Shown here: piece by piece, positions 9,703 through 18,560 of the stretch
How positions within the stretch are numbered: the first letter of the stretch is position 1
How the letters are laid out: every line of letters starts with the position of its first letter
Assembly (NCBI GenBank): GCA_022340285.1
Contig: JAJDOG010000022.1
Coordinates: 207,824-271,823 of the forward strand
DNA from: Betaproteobacteria bacterium
GTDB taxonomy: Bacteria; Pseudomonadota; Gammaproteobacteria; Burkholderiales; SG8-39
Direction: 5' to 3'
DNA length: 64,000 bases
The notes under the pieces: model-generated
What the model saw: the letters and a program-made list of their open reading frames with translations, nothing else
The model's database searches: none
What the model was told of the DNA's origin: nothing
Position numbers and translations under genes: made by a program

Positions 9703-10122
9703 ATGGCACAGGCGGAAATCACCAAAGAAGAGATCATGGCGGTCTATCCCACCGTCGCGGCAACGATCGCGGACGCGCTGGGCTGCGACGTCGAGGACGT
9801 CAAGCTCGACGTGTCGCTGATCGAGGGGCTCGACGCCGAGTCGATCGATTTTCTCGATCTCGTCTTCCGTCTGGAGCGGGCGTTCAAGGTGAAGATCCCC
9901 CGCGGCAAGATCGTCGAGGATGCGCGCGGGGACCTGCCCGAGGCGGAGTTCGAGCAGAAGGGCATCGTGACCGACGCCGGCATGGCGCGCCTGCGCACGT
10001 TTCTCTCCGAGGTGCCGGCCGAGCGTATCAAGTCGCCGCTCAAGGTGGCCGACGTGCCGCGCCTCTTCACCGCCGAGACGTTCTGTAAGCTGGTGGTCCG
10101 TTCTCAGCAGGCCGCCGGCTGA
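9703..10122 (+). CDS. dedicated acyl carrier protein with C-terminal extension (AcpXL-like)
   Basis: A 139-residue protein. The N-terminal 80 residues are an ACP: LIEGLDAESIDFLDLVF carries the likely phosphopantetheine serine (Ser47). The following LERAFKVKIPRGKIVEDARG and the 60-residue tail are longer than the about 78 residues of housekeeping AcpP. The SIDFLDLVF-KIP pattern recalls rhizobial AcpXL, the carrier for very-long-chain lipid A acyl groups, as I remember it. ATG at 9703 has GGAG at good distance; ATG at 9697 overlapping the fabG stop is too close to it. Confidence 0.85.
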   Translation: MAQAEITKEEIMAVYPTVAATIADALGCDVEDVKLDVSLIEGLDAESIDFLDLVFRLERAFKVKIPRGKIVEDARGDLPEAEFEQKGIVTDAGMARLRTFLSEVPAERIKSPLKVADVPRLFTAETFCKLVVRSQQAAG

Positions 10123-10153
10123 GCCGGGGTTCACGCGAGGCCCCGGAACACCA

Positions 10154-10996
10154 ATGGGCGAGCGCTTCAGCGCTTTCTCCTTTGTCGATCGAATCACCGA
10201 TATCACGCCGGGCGTGCGCGTGCGCGGGACGTTTCACGTTCCGGCCCGGATCCGGGAGTTTCCCTCGGCGCTCATCGCGGAGGCGGTAGGGCAGCTCGCG
10301 GCATGGGCGAGCATGGCCCACCTCGGGTTCCGGCGACGCCCGGTCGCGGGGCTTGCGCGCGAGACGCGCTTTCTCGGTAAGGTTCGGCCGGGCGACACCC
10401 TGGAACTCGAGGCCGACCTGGAGAGCTGCACCGATGATGACGTCGCATACGCCGGACGCGCAGCCGTGGGCGGGGAATCCGTGATAGTTCTCGAGCAATG
10501 CCTCGGCCCGATGTTGCCGGCAGAAGACTTCGATGCGCCCGAGGCCCTGCGCCGCGACTTCGAGGTGCTCTGCGGGACAGGTGCGCCGAGCGACCGGTTC
10601 GCGGGTCTTCCCGAATTCGATCTGGAGCGCGCCGAGTCGGTTCCTGGTGAGCGCGTCAAGGCGTTGCTTCGCGTGCCGGAGTCCGCGGCGTTCTTCCACG
10701 ACCATTTTCCGCGCCGCCCGGTGTTTCCCGCGACGCTGCTTCTCGACAGCCAGATCCGTCTGGCGGTCGGGCTCGCGCAAGAGGCCGCGTCTTCCCCAGA
10801 CGGCTCGGAACTGACCGCCACTCGGGTTTTGGACGTCAAGGTTCGTTCTTTCATTGCTCCGGGGCAGGTGCTGGAGATCGGCGCCGAGCGAGTGCAGAGT
10901 GAGACCGATGCCTACGTGGCCCGGCTTTTCGCGCGGGCGAACGGCAAGCCGGTCGCCACGGCGCGCGTGGAGATCGGCGCCAGAAGGAGTGCATGA
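10154..10996 (+). CDS. double-hotdog 3-hydroxyacyl-ACP dehydratase-like protein
   Basis: A 280-residue protein made of two hotdog domains. The second (about 165-280) resembles FabZ/FabA, with FFHDHFPRRPVFPATLLLD giving His184 and Asp198 in the catalytic positions; FabZ usually has Glu where Asp198 lies, FabA has Asp. The first (about 1-130) lacks the HFP motif but has AEAVGQLAAW, the segment around the FabZ acidic residue (Glu43 here). It should dehydrate 3-hydroxyacyl-ACP. It overlaps the next gene by 4 bp (ATGA). Confidence 0.8.
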   Translation: MGERFSAFSFVDRITDITPGVRVRGTFHVPARIREFPSALIAEAVGQLAAWASMAHLGFRRRPVAGLARETRFLGKVRPGDTLELEADLESCTDDDVAYAGRAAVGGESVIVLEQCLGPMLPAEDFDAPEALRRDFEVLCGTGAPSDRFAGLPEFDLERAESVPGERVKALLRVPESAAFFHDHFPRRPVFPATLLLDSQIRLAVGLAQEAASSPDGSELTATRVLDVKVRSFIAPGQVLEIGAERVQSETDAYVARLFARANGKPVATARVEIGARRSA

Positions 10997-12291
10997 CAGT
11001 GACACGACGCAGGGTAGCGATCACCGGCCTGGGGCTCGTCACGCCCGTCGGCAACGATGTTGCGACGAGCTGGCAGGCGCTGCTGGCGGGGCAAAGCGGC
11101 GTCGCGCCCGTGACGCTGTTCGATGCGAGCGGATTCTCGACGCGCATCGCCGCAGAGGTGAAGGGATTCGACCCGCGCGCCGTGATCGACGATCGCAAGC
11201 TCCTGAAGTTCGCGAACCGGTCGCACACATTCGCGCTTGCCGCGGCCGAGGAAGCGCTTCGTGATGCAGGCACCCGTCCCACCGAGGAGACGGCCGCGCG
11301 CTGGGGCATCTCGGTGGGTACCGGCATGATGGGCGTCGACTACGCGAACCTGGCCGCAGTGCATGCGCACTCCGCATCCGGGGGTGAGATCGATGTCGGT
11401 CGCTTGCTGACCGACGAGGTGGCGCACGATCCGATGGCATTCTGTCGCAGCCAGTCCACCGCGGGCGTCTCGGTCCTCGCGCGGCGATTCGGAATTCGCG
11501 GATACGCCACCTCCGTCCATACGGCGTGTGCGTCCGGGGGGCAGGCGATCGGCACCGCCATGAAGCTGATTCGTCGCGGTACGGCCGATCGCGTCCTCGC
11601 GGGTGGATTCGACTCGATGGTCTCGCCGATCGGTCTCGCCGGTTTCTGTCTGCTCGGCGCCGTATCTCCCGACAACGATTCTCCCGAGCGCGCAAGCCGA
11701 CCCTTCGACGTCACGCGAAACGGATTCGTGCTGGGCGAAGGGGCGGGGTTCCTCGTACTCGAGGAATGGGATGCGGCGCGCCGGCGTGGTGCACGCATCT
11801 ACGCCGAGCTCGCCGGGGACGGCAACTCGCTTTCGAGCTATCGCATCACCGACTCGCACCCTTCGGGCGACGGGCCGATCCAGGCCATGCGCCAGGCGCT
11901 CGGCGATGCCGGCGCATCGCCGTCCGACGTGGATTATCTCAACGCGCACGGCACGTCGACTCCGATGAACGATCGCAGCGAGAGCGCGGCGGCCAAGGTG
12001 GTGTTCGGCGAGCGCGTCGGTAGCGTGGCCGTGAGCTCGACGAAGAGCATGATGGGCCATCTCATCGCGGCGGCCGGCGCAGTCGAGGCCGCCGTGTGCG
12101 CGCTGACGATCCATCACGGCGTCGTTCCCATGAACGCGAATCTGCGCGAGCTCGACCCGGAGTGCGAGCATCTCGACATCGTTCGCGACCGTCCGCGCGA
12201 AGCGCGTGTCCGGATCGCAATGTCGAATTCGCTCGGCTTCGGCGGCTCCAACAGCTGTCTCGCGTTTCGCAACCCCGCGGAGCTCGCGTGA
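10993..12291 (+). CDS. fabF: beta-ketoacyl-ACP synthase, FabF-like (complete triad)
   Basis: A 432-residue condensing enzyme with the full Cys-His-His triad: VHTACASGG (Cys179), NAHGTST (His319) and KSMMGHL (His356), plus the GFGGSN end. It would elongate acyl-ACP with malonyl-ACP. Operon context with a private ACP, reductases, dehydratase and acyltransferase suggests it builds a special acyl chain rather than bulk fatty acids. AGGAG lies before the ATG at 10993; its TGA shares a base with the next ATG. Confidence 0.9.
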   Translation: MTVTRRRVAITGLGLVTPVGNDVATSWQALLAGQSGVAPVTLFDASGFSTRIAAEVKGFDPRAVIDDRKLLKFANRSHTFALAAAEEALRDAGTRPTEETAARWGISVGTGMMGVDYANLAAVHAHSASGGEIDVGRLLTDEVAHDPMAFCRSQSTAGVSVLARRFGIRGYATSVHTACASGGQAIGTAMKLIRRGTADRVLAGGFDSMVSPIGLAGFCLLGAVSPDNDSPERASRPFDVTRNGFVLGEGAGFLVLEEWDAARRRGARIYAELAGDGNSLSSYRITDSHPSGDGPIQAMRQALGDAGASPSDVDYLNAHGTSTPMNDRSESAAAKVVFGERVGSVAVSSTKSMMGHLIAAAGAVEAAVCALTIHHGVVPMNANLRELDPECEHLDIVRDRPREARVRIAMSNSLGFGGSNSCLAFRNPAELA

Positions 12292-13577
12292 TGGCGGCGG
12301 GCGCGAAGATCCTCATCACGGGCAGCGGCGCGATCTGCGCGGCGGGCAGGAATCCCGCCGAGATCTGGGAAACGCTCCGATCCGGGCGGTCCGCAATCGG
12401 CCCGATCGAGCTGTGGGACACGACGGGCTGGCCACGCAAGGTCGCCGGCGAGGTGCGCGGTCTCGAGCCGGCCAAGCTGCTCGGCGATCGCAAGATCCTC
12501 AAGTTCATCCGGCGCTCTGACGTGTTCGGGCTCTATGCGGCAGGGCGCGCGATCGAGGCGTCGGGCATCACGGCATGGCGAGATGGGCTCGATGAATCCG
12601 CCGCCGCGACGTACAGCGACCGGACGGGCGTGTACGTCGGCTCCGGTGGGGGTACCTACGACGGCCAGTACGACTACTTCCCCCTGATGACGAGCGCCGG
12701 AGGAGACCTGGCGGAGTTCGGCCGCCAGCTCCCCGACGTCGTGAACCCGATGTGGCTGTTGCGGGCGCTGCCCAACAACGTGCTGTGCCACGTCGGCATC
12801 AAGTACAACCTGAAGGGGACGAACGCGTGCGTCACGAACCACAGCACGAGCGGCATGCTTGCCGTCCTCGAGGCCGCGGCCGGTTTGCGCACGGGCGAAG
12901 CCGACCGGGCCGTGGTGGCGGCGCACGACGCGCCGATCGAGCCCCAGACGCTTGTCTACTACGACGCCATCGGTGTCGTCGCGGAGGACACGCTGCGGCC
13001 CTTCGATGCGGCGCGCGACGGCAGTCTGCTCGGCGAAGGCGCCGGCGGTTTCGTGCTGGAGACCGAGGCGTCCGCCCAGGCACGCGGCGCCGCCGTTCTT
13101 GGAGAATTCCTGGGCGGCGGATCGGCGACCGAGGCCGAGGGCCTGCTGCCGATTCGCGACGATGGGGCTGGGCCTGCCGCGGCCGTGCAGGCGGCGCTCG
13201 ACGATGCGGGACTGCGCGCCGCGGACGTCGGCATGATCGTTGCGCACGCAAACGGTACGCGCAACTCGGATGCTTCCGAGGCGGCCGCTATTCGTCGCGT
13301 CTTCGGCGACGATCCACCGCCCGTTACAGGATTCAAGTGGGCGTTCGGCCATCTCATCGCTGCATCGGGCATGCTCGATACCGTGGTGGCGCTCGAGGCG
13401 CTGCGCGCGCGCACGGTCCCGGGCATCGCCACCTTGCGTGAGCTCGATGCCGCGATCGGACCGCTCCCCGTGTCCACTCGCGCCCAGGCGCCGCGCAGCG
13501 ACATCGCGCTTGTCGTCTCGCGCGGCTTCGGTGGAACCAACGCAGCGCTTCTGCTGCGTGCCGCGCCGGCAAGCTAG
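12291..13577 (+). CDS. second beta-ketoacyl-ACP synthase with altered active site
   Basis: A 428-residue FabF-like protein paired with the preceding one. The nucleophile is kept (Cys180 in TNACVTNH) and so is the second histidine (His354 in FKWAFGHL). In the NAHGT region it reads AHANGTRNSD: aligned on GT, the first catalytic His is Asn321, with a His two residues earlier. It may be a modified condensing enzyme or the partner subunit of a KS heterodimer, as in chain-length-factor systems. The start codon overlaps the upstream stop (TGATG). Confidence 0.85.
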   Translation: MAAGAKILITGSGAICAAGRNPAEIWETLRSGRSAIGPIELWDTTGWPRKVAGEVRGLEPAKLLGDRKILKFIRRSDVFGLYAAGRAIEASGITAWRDGLDESAAATYSDRTGVYVGSGGGTYDGQYDYFPLMTSAGGDLAEFGRQLPDVVNPMWLLRALPNNVLCHVGIKYNLKGTNACVTNHSTSGMLAVLEAAAGLRTGEADRAVVAAHDAPIEPQTLVYYDAIGVVAEDTLRPFDAARDGSLLGEGAGGFVLETEASAQARGAAVLGEFLGGGSATEAEGLLPIRDDGAGPAAAVQAALDDAGLRAADVGMIVAHANGTRNSDASEAAAIRRVFGDDPPPVTGFKWAFGHLIAASGMLDTVVALEALRARTVPGIATLRELDAAIGPLPVSTRAQAPRSDIALVVSRGFGGTNAALLLRAAPAS

Positions 13578-13582
13578 CGCCG

Positions 13583-14827
13583 ATGCTCGAGGCGCCCGCG
13601 TCGTCTGCGCGCTGCGGCATCGACACGGTGGAGATCGCGCGCATCGAGCGGCTGCTGCGCGAGACGCCCCCGGAAGACCTGCTCAAGCTCTTTTCCGCTG
13701 ACGAGTTGCGCGAAAGCGGCGACGGTCCGGGGCGGGCCGCGAGCCTCGCCGCGCGATTCGCGGCGAAGGAGGCGTGCCTCAAGCTCTTTCCGCGCGAGAC
13801 CGCACTAAACATCGTCACTGCCGCGGACTTCGCGGTCGCCCGGGATGCCTACGGTGCTCCGCACGTCACGTGCAGTCCCGCCGCCGAAGCGGTGCTCAAT
13901 CGCCATCGCGTCAAGTCGATCGCGCTGTCCCTGAGCCATGACCGGACGAGCGCCTCCGCCGTGGCGCTCGCCGATCCGGCGCGGATCGAAGTGCCGCTCG
14001 CCGGCAAGATCATTTTCCATCTCCTTCCGATCCGCCGGCGCGTGGTGCTCGAGAACCTGCGCCGCGTCTTCGGCGAGACCGCTCCCGAGGACGAGATCAG
14101 GCGGATCGCGCAGGCCCATTACGCGCATCTCTGGCGCCTCGTGGGCGAGTTCATCGCCTTTTCCTGGCTGTCTCCCGCCGAGCGCGCCGCTCGCGCGCGG
14201 GTCGAGAACCCCGACACGATCATCGCCGCGCACGCGCGCGGCAAGGGCGTGATCGTTGTGACGGGACACTTTGGAAACTTCGAAGTTTCGACCGCCGCGG
14301 CCATCGCGAGCTTCCCCCAGGCGCAGGGCAAGTTCTACTTCGTGCGCCGCCCCTTCAAGCCGCGCTGGCTCGATGCGGTGATCGTCCGCCGATTCCGACG
14401 CGCGGGATTCGGCGTGCTCCCGAAGAGCGGATCGCTGGACGCTATACTCGAACGCCTGGCCGCGGGCGACATCGTCGTCTTCCCGTTCGACCAGCATGCA
14501 GGTCCGAAGGATGGCGTCCGCGTCGAATTCTTCGACCATTCGGCGGGCACATTCCGCAGCGTGGCGCTGATCGCACAAGCGAGCGGTGCGACGGTCCTGC
14601 CCGGAGCGAGCTGGCGCGGCCCGGACGGCAAGCACGTCTTGCGTTTCGAGGAGCCGCTCGAGCTCGTCGAACGTGACGACGTGGGCGAGGAGATCCGTGC
14701 GAATACACGGCTTTTCAACGCCGCCCTTGAGCGCATGATCCTGCGCCATCCCGAGCAGTGGTGGTGGGTGCATCGCCGCTGGAAGGAATGGCCGGCGAAG
14801 AAATCCGGAACTGCGCGGCGGTCTTGA
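13583..14827 (+). CDS. holo-ACP synthase (AcpS) fused to LpxL/HtrB-type acyltransferase
   Basis: A 414-residue two-domain protein. Residues 1-130 are a complete AcpS-type phosphopantetheinyl transferase: CGIDTVEIARIER (Asp14), ARFAAKEACLKLF (Glu63) and ALSLSHDRTSASAVAL. Residues 140-414 are a lipid-A-type lysophospholipid acyltransferase, with LLPIRRRVVLENLRRVFGE, the HX4E catalytic motif in TGHFGNFE (His229, Glu234) and FDQHAGPKDG. The usual N-terminal membrane helix of LpxL is missing and replaced by AcpS. One polypeptide could thus activate the operon's ACP and transfer its acyl product to a lipid acceptor. There is no frameshift or stop between the domains. Confidence 0.9.
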   Translation: MLEAPASSARCGIDTVEIARIERLLRETPPEDLLKLFSADELRESGDGPGRAASLAARFAAKEACLKLFPRETALNIVTAADFAVARDAYGAPHVTCSPAAEAVLNRHRVKSIALSLSHDRTSASAVALADPARIEVPLAGKIIFHLLPIRRRVVLENLRRVFGETAPEDEIRRIAQAHYAHLWRLVGEFIAFSWLSPAERAARARVENPDTIIAAHARGKGVIVVTGHFGNFEVSTAAAIASFPQAQGKFYFVRRPFKPRWLDAVIVRRFRRAGFGVLPKSGSLDAILERLAAGDIVVFPFDQHAGPKDGVRVEFFDHSAGTFRSVALIAQASGATVLPGASWRGPDGKHVLRFEEPLELVERDDVGEEIRANTRLFNAALERMILRHPEQWWWVHRRWKEWPAKKSGTARRS

Positions 14828-14899
14828 TTTCGCATCACTCACCGAGCAGGCTGAGCCGGTCCGTGTAGATGCATAGCACCGACGTCGCTCGGAGCAGCG

Positions 14900-15001
14900 G
14901 CCTCAAGCGCCGGACGGGCATGGCCGCTGCTCCGCCGCTGTCCAACCACCCCGGCTGCTTCGCAGCCACTCCTCCATCGAAAAGGAGGGAAGAAGGTACT
15001 C
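14900..15001 (-). repeat. dispersed intergenic repeat, copy C
   Basis: Read on the minus strand this runs TTCCCTCCTTTTCGATGGAG, GGGGTGGTTGGACAGCG, GCAGCGGCCATGCCCGTCCGGC, matching the first half of copy A at 6600-6695 with local differences. It fills the spacer between the converging lipid operon and ybiB. Confidence 0.8.
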
Positions 15002-15004
15002 CCT

Positions 15005-15988
15005 TCAAGCTACGGCGCGGGTATGCGCCTGCACGGCGGCGAGCGCCTTGGCCTGATTGAAGTCAGCTGCGAATCCCGTTGCGTAGAGGCAGCAGGCGAG
15101 CTGGTTCGCGATCGGCATCGGCAGCGGCGCGCGGCCCTCGAGGACATTGCGGATGTACGTCGCGGTCGCACGCGCTTCGATGTCCTTCGGCGTATCGACC
15201 TGCGCGTCGGGCGAAGTGTGCTCCGCCTCGAACAGCACTTCGCACTGGCCCTCGACGAGGTATTCGATGCGCGGTCGCTTGCGTGGATTGGCGAACGATT
15301 CGCCGTCAGTGCCGCGGAAGATGAGCCCGCGTTCACGAGTCGCGACCAGCACACCGCGACCCGCCTCGAGATAGTGCGGGTGCGTCACGCCGACCACGCA
15401 GACGCTGCCGCCGCCGAATGGATCGATGAGCTTGACCACGGTGTGCGCGCAGTTCCGGAGGCCGAGCTGGCTGCGAACCGCAAGCAGACTCGCGAGCCCG
15501 GGGGAGATCACGCCGGTCGGGACGAACGCCAGGCCATCGGCATCGAGCTGCGCCTGCGCCTGGGCGACGCTCGTGCAGGGGAGAATGCCGAGCTCCCGGA
15601 ACACGTAAGCGCTCGCAACGCGATCCTGCCCCTCCAGCGTGCCGTGCACTAGCACCGGCACGCCCATGCGAGCGAGGAGCATCGCAACGAGGGGCGTGAG
15701 ATTGGGCTGTCGCTTGGCGCCGTTGTAGCTCGGTATCACGGCAACGCGCGCGGGACGCCCCGGTGGACTCATGCGGCTCAGGCGCTCCTGCGCGGCTTGC
15801 CGGAATCCGACCAGCTCGCCGATCGACTCGCCCTTCATGCGCAGCGCGATCAGTATCGCGCCGAGCTCCAGCTCGGGCACACCGCCATCGAGCATAGCGC
15901 CGAAAAGTTGGTGCGCGTCCGCTTCGTCGAGATCGTTTGCGCCGCGTTCTCCACGGCCGATCTCCTTGATGAGGTGTGCGAAGCTCAT
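15005..15988 (-). CDS. ybiB: YbiB/TrpD2-like DNA-binding protein (anthranilate phosphoribosyltransferase fold)
   Basis: A 327-residue protein of the glycosyltransferase-family-3 fold. It keeps the overall TrpD layout (DADAHQLFGAMLDGGVPELELG at the N-terminus, RNCAHTVVKLIDPFGG, VTHPHYLEAG) but lacks a clear anthranilate site. As I recall, E. coli YbiB (TrpD2) binds nucleic acid without sequence preference and responds to SOS. It stands alone here, so a tryptophan role is unlikely. Monocistronic on the minus strand. Confidence 0.85.
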   Translation of the reverse strand: MSFAHLIKEIGRGERGANDLDEADAHQLFGAMLDGGVPELELGAILIALRMKGESIGELVGFRQAAQERLSRMSPPGRPARVAVIPSYNGAKRQPNLTPLVAMLLARMGVPVLVHGTLEGQDRVASAYVFRELGILPCTSVAQAQAQLDADGLAFVPTGVISPGLASLLAVRSQLGLRNCAHTVVKLIDPFGGGSVCVVGVTHPHYLEAGRGVLVATRERGLIFRGTDGESFANPRKRPRIEYLVEGQCEVLFEAEHTSPDAQVDTPKDIEARATATYIRNVLEGRAPLPMPIANQLACCLYATGFAADFNQAKALAAVQAHTRAVA

Positions 15989-16176
15989 CCGTTCCGTCCT
16001 CGCTTAGCGGTGCGCGCGGCGATTAGCGATTAAACATGACAACAGGATCATAGCAACCCCCGTGCCAACCGTCGTTTCGATAGCCCAGACGGCGGAAAGC
16101 GGGCGGCGCGCGTCCGAGAATGGTGCGGGATGTCGCACCGTTGCACGCCAGGGGTGCACACTGGGCGGGCCAGCGG

Positions 16177-17220
16177 TCATGGACGATTCTCGGAGCTGAG
16201 CGGGCGCGCCCTGGCGGCCAGCGCGTCGATGGCAGCGAGCACCAGCTCCGGCTTCAAGTCGTTCATGCACCGGAAGTGACCGAGCGGGCATATCCGTGCG
16301 AAGCACGGACTGCACTCGATGTCGAGCTTGACGATTCGCGCGCCCGGATTGAGCGGCGGCGTGTGCTCGGCGCTCGAGGACCCGTAGATCGCCACGAGCG
16401 GTCGGGCGAGCGCCGAGGCGACGTGCATGAGCCCGGAATCGTTGCTCACCACGACGCTGGCGAGAGACATCAGGTCGATCGCGGCGCCGAGATCGGTACG
16501 TCCGCACAAGTTGAGCACCGCATCGCCGCCGCGCGCCGCGATTTCATCCGCGACGGGCTTGTCCTTGGCCGAGCCGATCAGCCAAACGGCGAGACCGCGT
16601 GCGGCCAGCGCCCCGGCGAGCTCCGCGAAATGGCCTGTTGGCCAGCGCTTGGCCGGACCGTACTCGGCACCGGGGCAAAGCACGGCGATCTCGCGCGACC
16701 GGTTGAGCCCGAGCCGGCTCAAGGTGATCACCAGGTTGGCCTGATTGACCTCGAGGCGTACTGCGCGCAAAGGCCTGACCGGCGGTGAGTCGGGCGGCTC
16801 GGCGAGCTTCGCATAGCGCTCGGCCATGAGCGGCAGCGCGCCGGCGTCGAGCTTGTGCCGAATGTTGAGCACGCCGTAGCGTGATTCGCCGACGAATCCG
16901 ACGCGCAGCGGGATGTCGGCGAACCAGGGCACCAGCGCCGACTTGAAAGTGTTGGGCAGGATGATCGCCTGGTCGTAGCGCAGCGTGCGGAGCTGCCGGC
17001 CGAGGCGCCAGCGGTCGAGCAATTTGAGCTCACCATGGCCGAAAGGCGATTCGACCACTTCGTCGATCTGTGGCATGCGCGCAAGCACCGGGGCTGTCCA
17101 TGGCGGTGCGAGGGCATCCAGCTTGAGGCCGGGAAGCTTCTGGTGAAGCCTGGCGAGAAGCGGCTGCGCGAGCAGCGTATCTCCGATCCAGTTGGGCGCG
17201 ACGACGATAATGCGCGGCAT
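16177..17220 (-). CDS. waaF: ADP-heptose:LPS heptosyltransferase II
   Basis: A 347-residue family-9 glycosyltransferase. IIVVAPNWIGDTLLAQPLL at the N-terminus, PGAEYGPAKRWP, and SNDSGLMHVASALARPLVAIYGSS are WaaF signatures. It adds the second heptose to the LPS inner core from ADP-heptose at the cytoplasmic face. A Cys-rich CSPCFARICPLGHFRC end is normal for the family. Downstream of ilvE and the zinc-finger gene, as in many Betaproteobacteria. Confidence 0.94.
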   Translation of the reverse strand: MPRIIVVAPNWIGDTLLAQPLLARLHQKLPGLKLDALAPPWTAPVLARMPQIDEVVESPFGHGELKLLDRWRLGRQLRTLRYDQAIILPNTFKSALVPWFADIPLRVGFVGESRYGVLNIRHKLDAGALPLMAERYAKLAEPPDSPPVRPLRAVRLEVNQANLVITLSRLGLNRSREIAVLCPGAEYGPAKRWPTGHFAELAGALAARGLAVWLIGSAKDKPVADEIAARGGDAVLNLCGRTDLGAAIDLMSLASVVVSNDSGLMHVASALARPLVAIYGSSSAEHTPPLNPGARIVKLDIECSPCFARICPLGHFRCMNDLKPELVLAAIDALAARARPLSSENRP

Positions 17221-17251
17221 GGCAACGACCTCACCGCATCATGTAAGGTGA

Positions 17252-17449
17252 TCAATGTCCGCCGAGCGGCGGGCCCTTGTAGACGTAGAGCGTGCCGCAG
17301 TACGGGCAGCGGGCCTCCCCGGCTTGGGCGACGTCGAGGAACACGCGCGGGTGATAGCACCACACCGGGGTGCGGGCGGTGGGGCAGTGGAGCGGGAGAT
17401 CCCGTTCACCTACTTCGATCACCGGTTCTTTTTGCACCGTGTCGGCCAT
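17252..17449 (-). CDS. zinc-finger domain (CHCC) small protein
   Basis: A 65-residue protein with likely zinc ligands Cys22, His33, Cys48 and Cys51 (LHCP, CYHPR, CPYCG), matching the short zf-CHCC family related to complex I subunit NDUFS6. Its start overlaps the ilvE stop region, so it is co-translated with ilvE. Bacterial homologues have no settled function. Confidence 0.88.
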   Translation of the reverse strand: MADTVQKEPVIEVGERDLPLHCPTARTPVWCYHPRVFLDVAQAGEARCPYCGTLYVYKGPPLGGH

Positions 17450-18426
17450 CAGCGCTTGCTCCTCTTCTTGGCTTTTTTGCCCCGCGTCCCCTTCGCCCCC
17501 GCGGGATAGACCGGCGCGAGCCAGCTCTTGTGCGTCTTGTTTCGGCCGCCGACGACGTCGAAGAACGCCTTCTGGATCCGGGTGGTGATCGGGCCGCGCT
17601 TGCCGATGCCGATCATGCGCCCGTCCAGCTCGCGTATCGGCGTCACTTCGGCGGCGGTGCCGGTGAAGAACGCCTCGTCAGCGATGTACACGTCGTCGCG
17701 TGTCAGGCGCTTGGTCAGAATCGACATACCCAAATCTTTCGCGAGCTGGTGGATGGTCGATCGTGTGATCCCGACCAGGGCCGAGGCGATCTCCGGCTCG
17801 TAGATTTGACCGTCCTTCACGACGAATAGGTTCTCGCCGGCGCCTTCCGCGACGAACCCGTCCACATCGAGGAGCAGTCCCTCGTCGTACCCGTGCTCGA
17901 TCGCCTCGGCATTCGCGAGGATCGAGTTGGCGTAGGTGCCGGAATACTTTGCCCGGCACATCGAGACGTTCACGTGATGTCGCGAAAAGGAGGAGGTCTT
18001 GACGCGGATGCCCCGCTCGAGCCCCTCGGCGCCGAGATAGGCACCCCACGGCCATGCGGCCACTGCGACGTGCACGGTTGCGCCCTTCGGCGAGACGCCC
18101 ATTTTTTCCGATCCATAGAACGCGATCGGACGGATGTAGCAGGACTCGAGCTCGTTCTCCCGCACGACGGCCTTCTGTGCCTCCATGAGCGTGGCGCGGG
18201 TGTACGGAATCTTCATCATGTAGATGTGCGCCGAGTTGAACAGCCGATCGGTGTGCTCCTTCAGGCGGAAGATCGCCGTACCGTCGACCGTCTTGTATGC
18301 GCGCAGTCCCTCGAAGACCGCGAGCCCGTAGTGCAGCGAATGTGTGAGCACATGGGTGGTCGCCTGGCGCCACGGCACGAGCTTGCCGTCAAACCAGATG
18401 GTCCCGTCGCGGTCCGCCATCGACAT
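17449..18426 (-). CDS. ilvE: branched-chain amino acid aminotransferase
   Basis: A 325-residue fold-type IV PLP aminotransferase for the last step of Val, Leu and Ile synthesis. HSLHYGLAVFEGLRAY, the PLP lysine in CRAKYSGTYANS, EGAGENLFVV and FFTGTAAEVTPIREL are characteristic. The C-terminal tail is a Lys/Arg-rich KGTRGKKAKKRSKR, slightly longer than usual. GGAG lies about 9 nt before ATG at 18426; another ATG at 18420 is possible. It sits between glnE and the zinc-finger/waaF genes. Confidence 0.95.
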   Translation of the reverse strand: MSMADRDGTIWFDGKLVPWRQATTHVLTHSLHYGLAVFEGLRAYKTVDGTAIFRLKEHTDRLFNSAHIYMMKIPYTRATLMEAQKAVVRENELESCYIRPIAFYGSEKMGVSPKGATVHVAVAAWPWGAYLGAEGLERGIRVKTSSFSRHHVNVSMCRAKYSGTYANSILANAEAIEHGYDEGLLLDVDGFVAEGAGENLFVVKDGQIYEPEIASALVGITRSTIHQLAKDLGMSILTKRLTRDDVYIADEAFFTGTAAEVTPIRELDGRMIGIGKRGPITTRIQKAFFDVVGGRNKTHKSWLAPVYPAGAKGTRGKKAKKRSKR

Positions 18427-18560
18427 TTGTTCTCGCTCCCTGTCAGCGAATGCAGCAGATGAAAGTGAGTGGAAATTCTACTGGAATTCCCCCCTGCACC
18501 GGACGGCGTCCGGTCGCGCGGATAAGGCTTATCGCCTGGGCGGATGCCGAGTACGGCTCG

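Noticed and set aside
16004..16176. Short minus-strand frame with one hydrophobic stretch between ybiB and waaF
   Set aside because: No ribosome site and no recognisable family; the hydrophobic stretch alone is not enough to call a gene.
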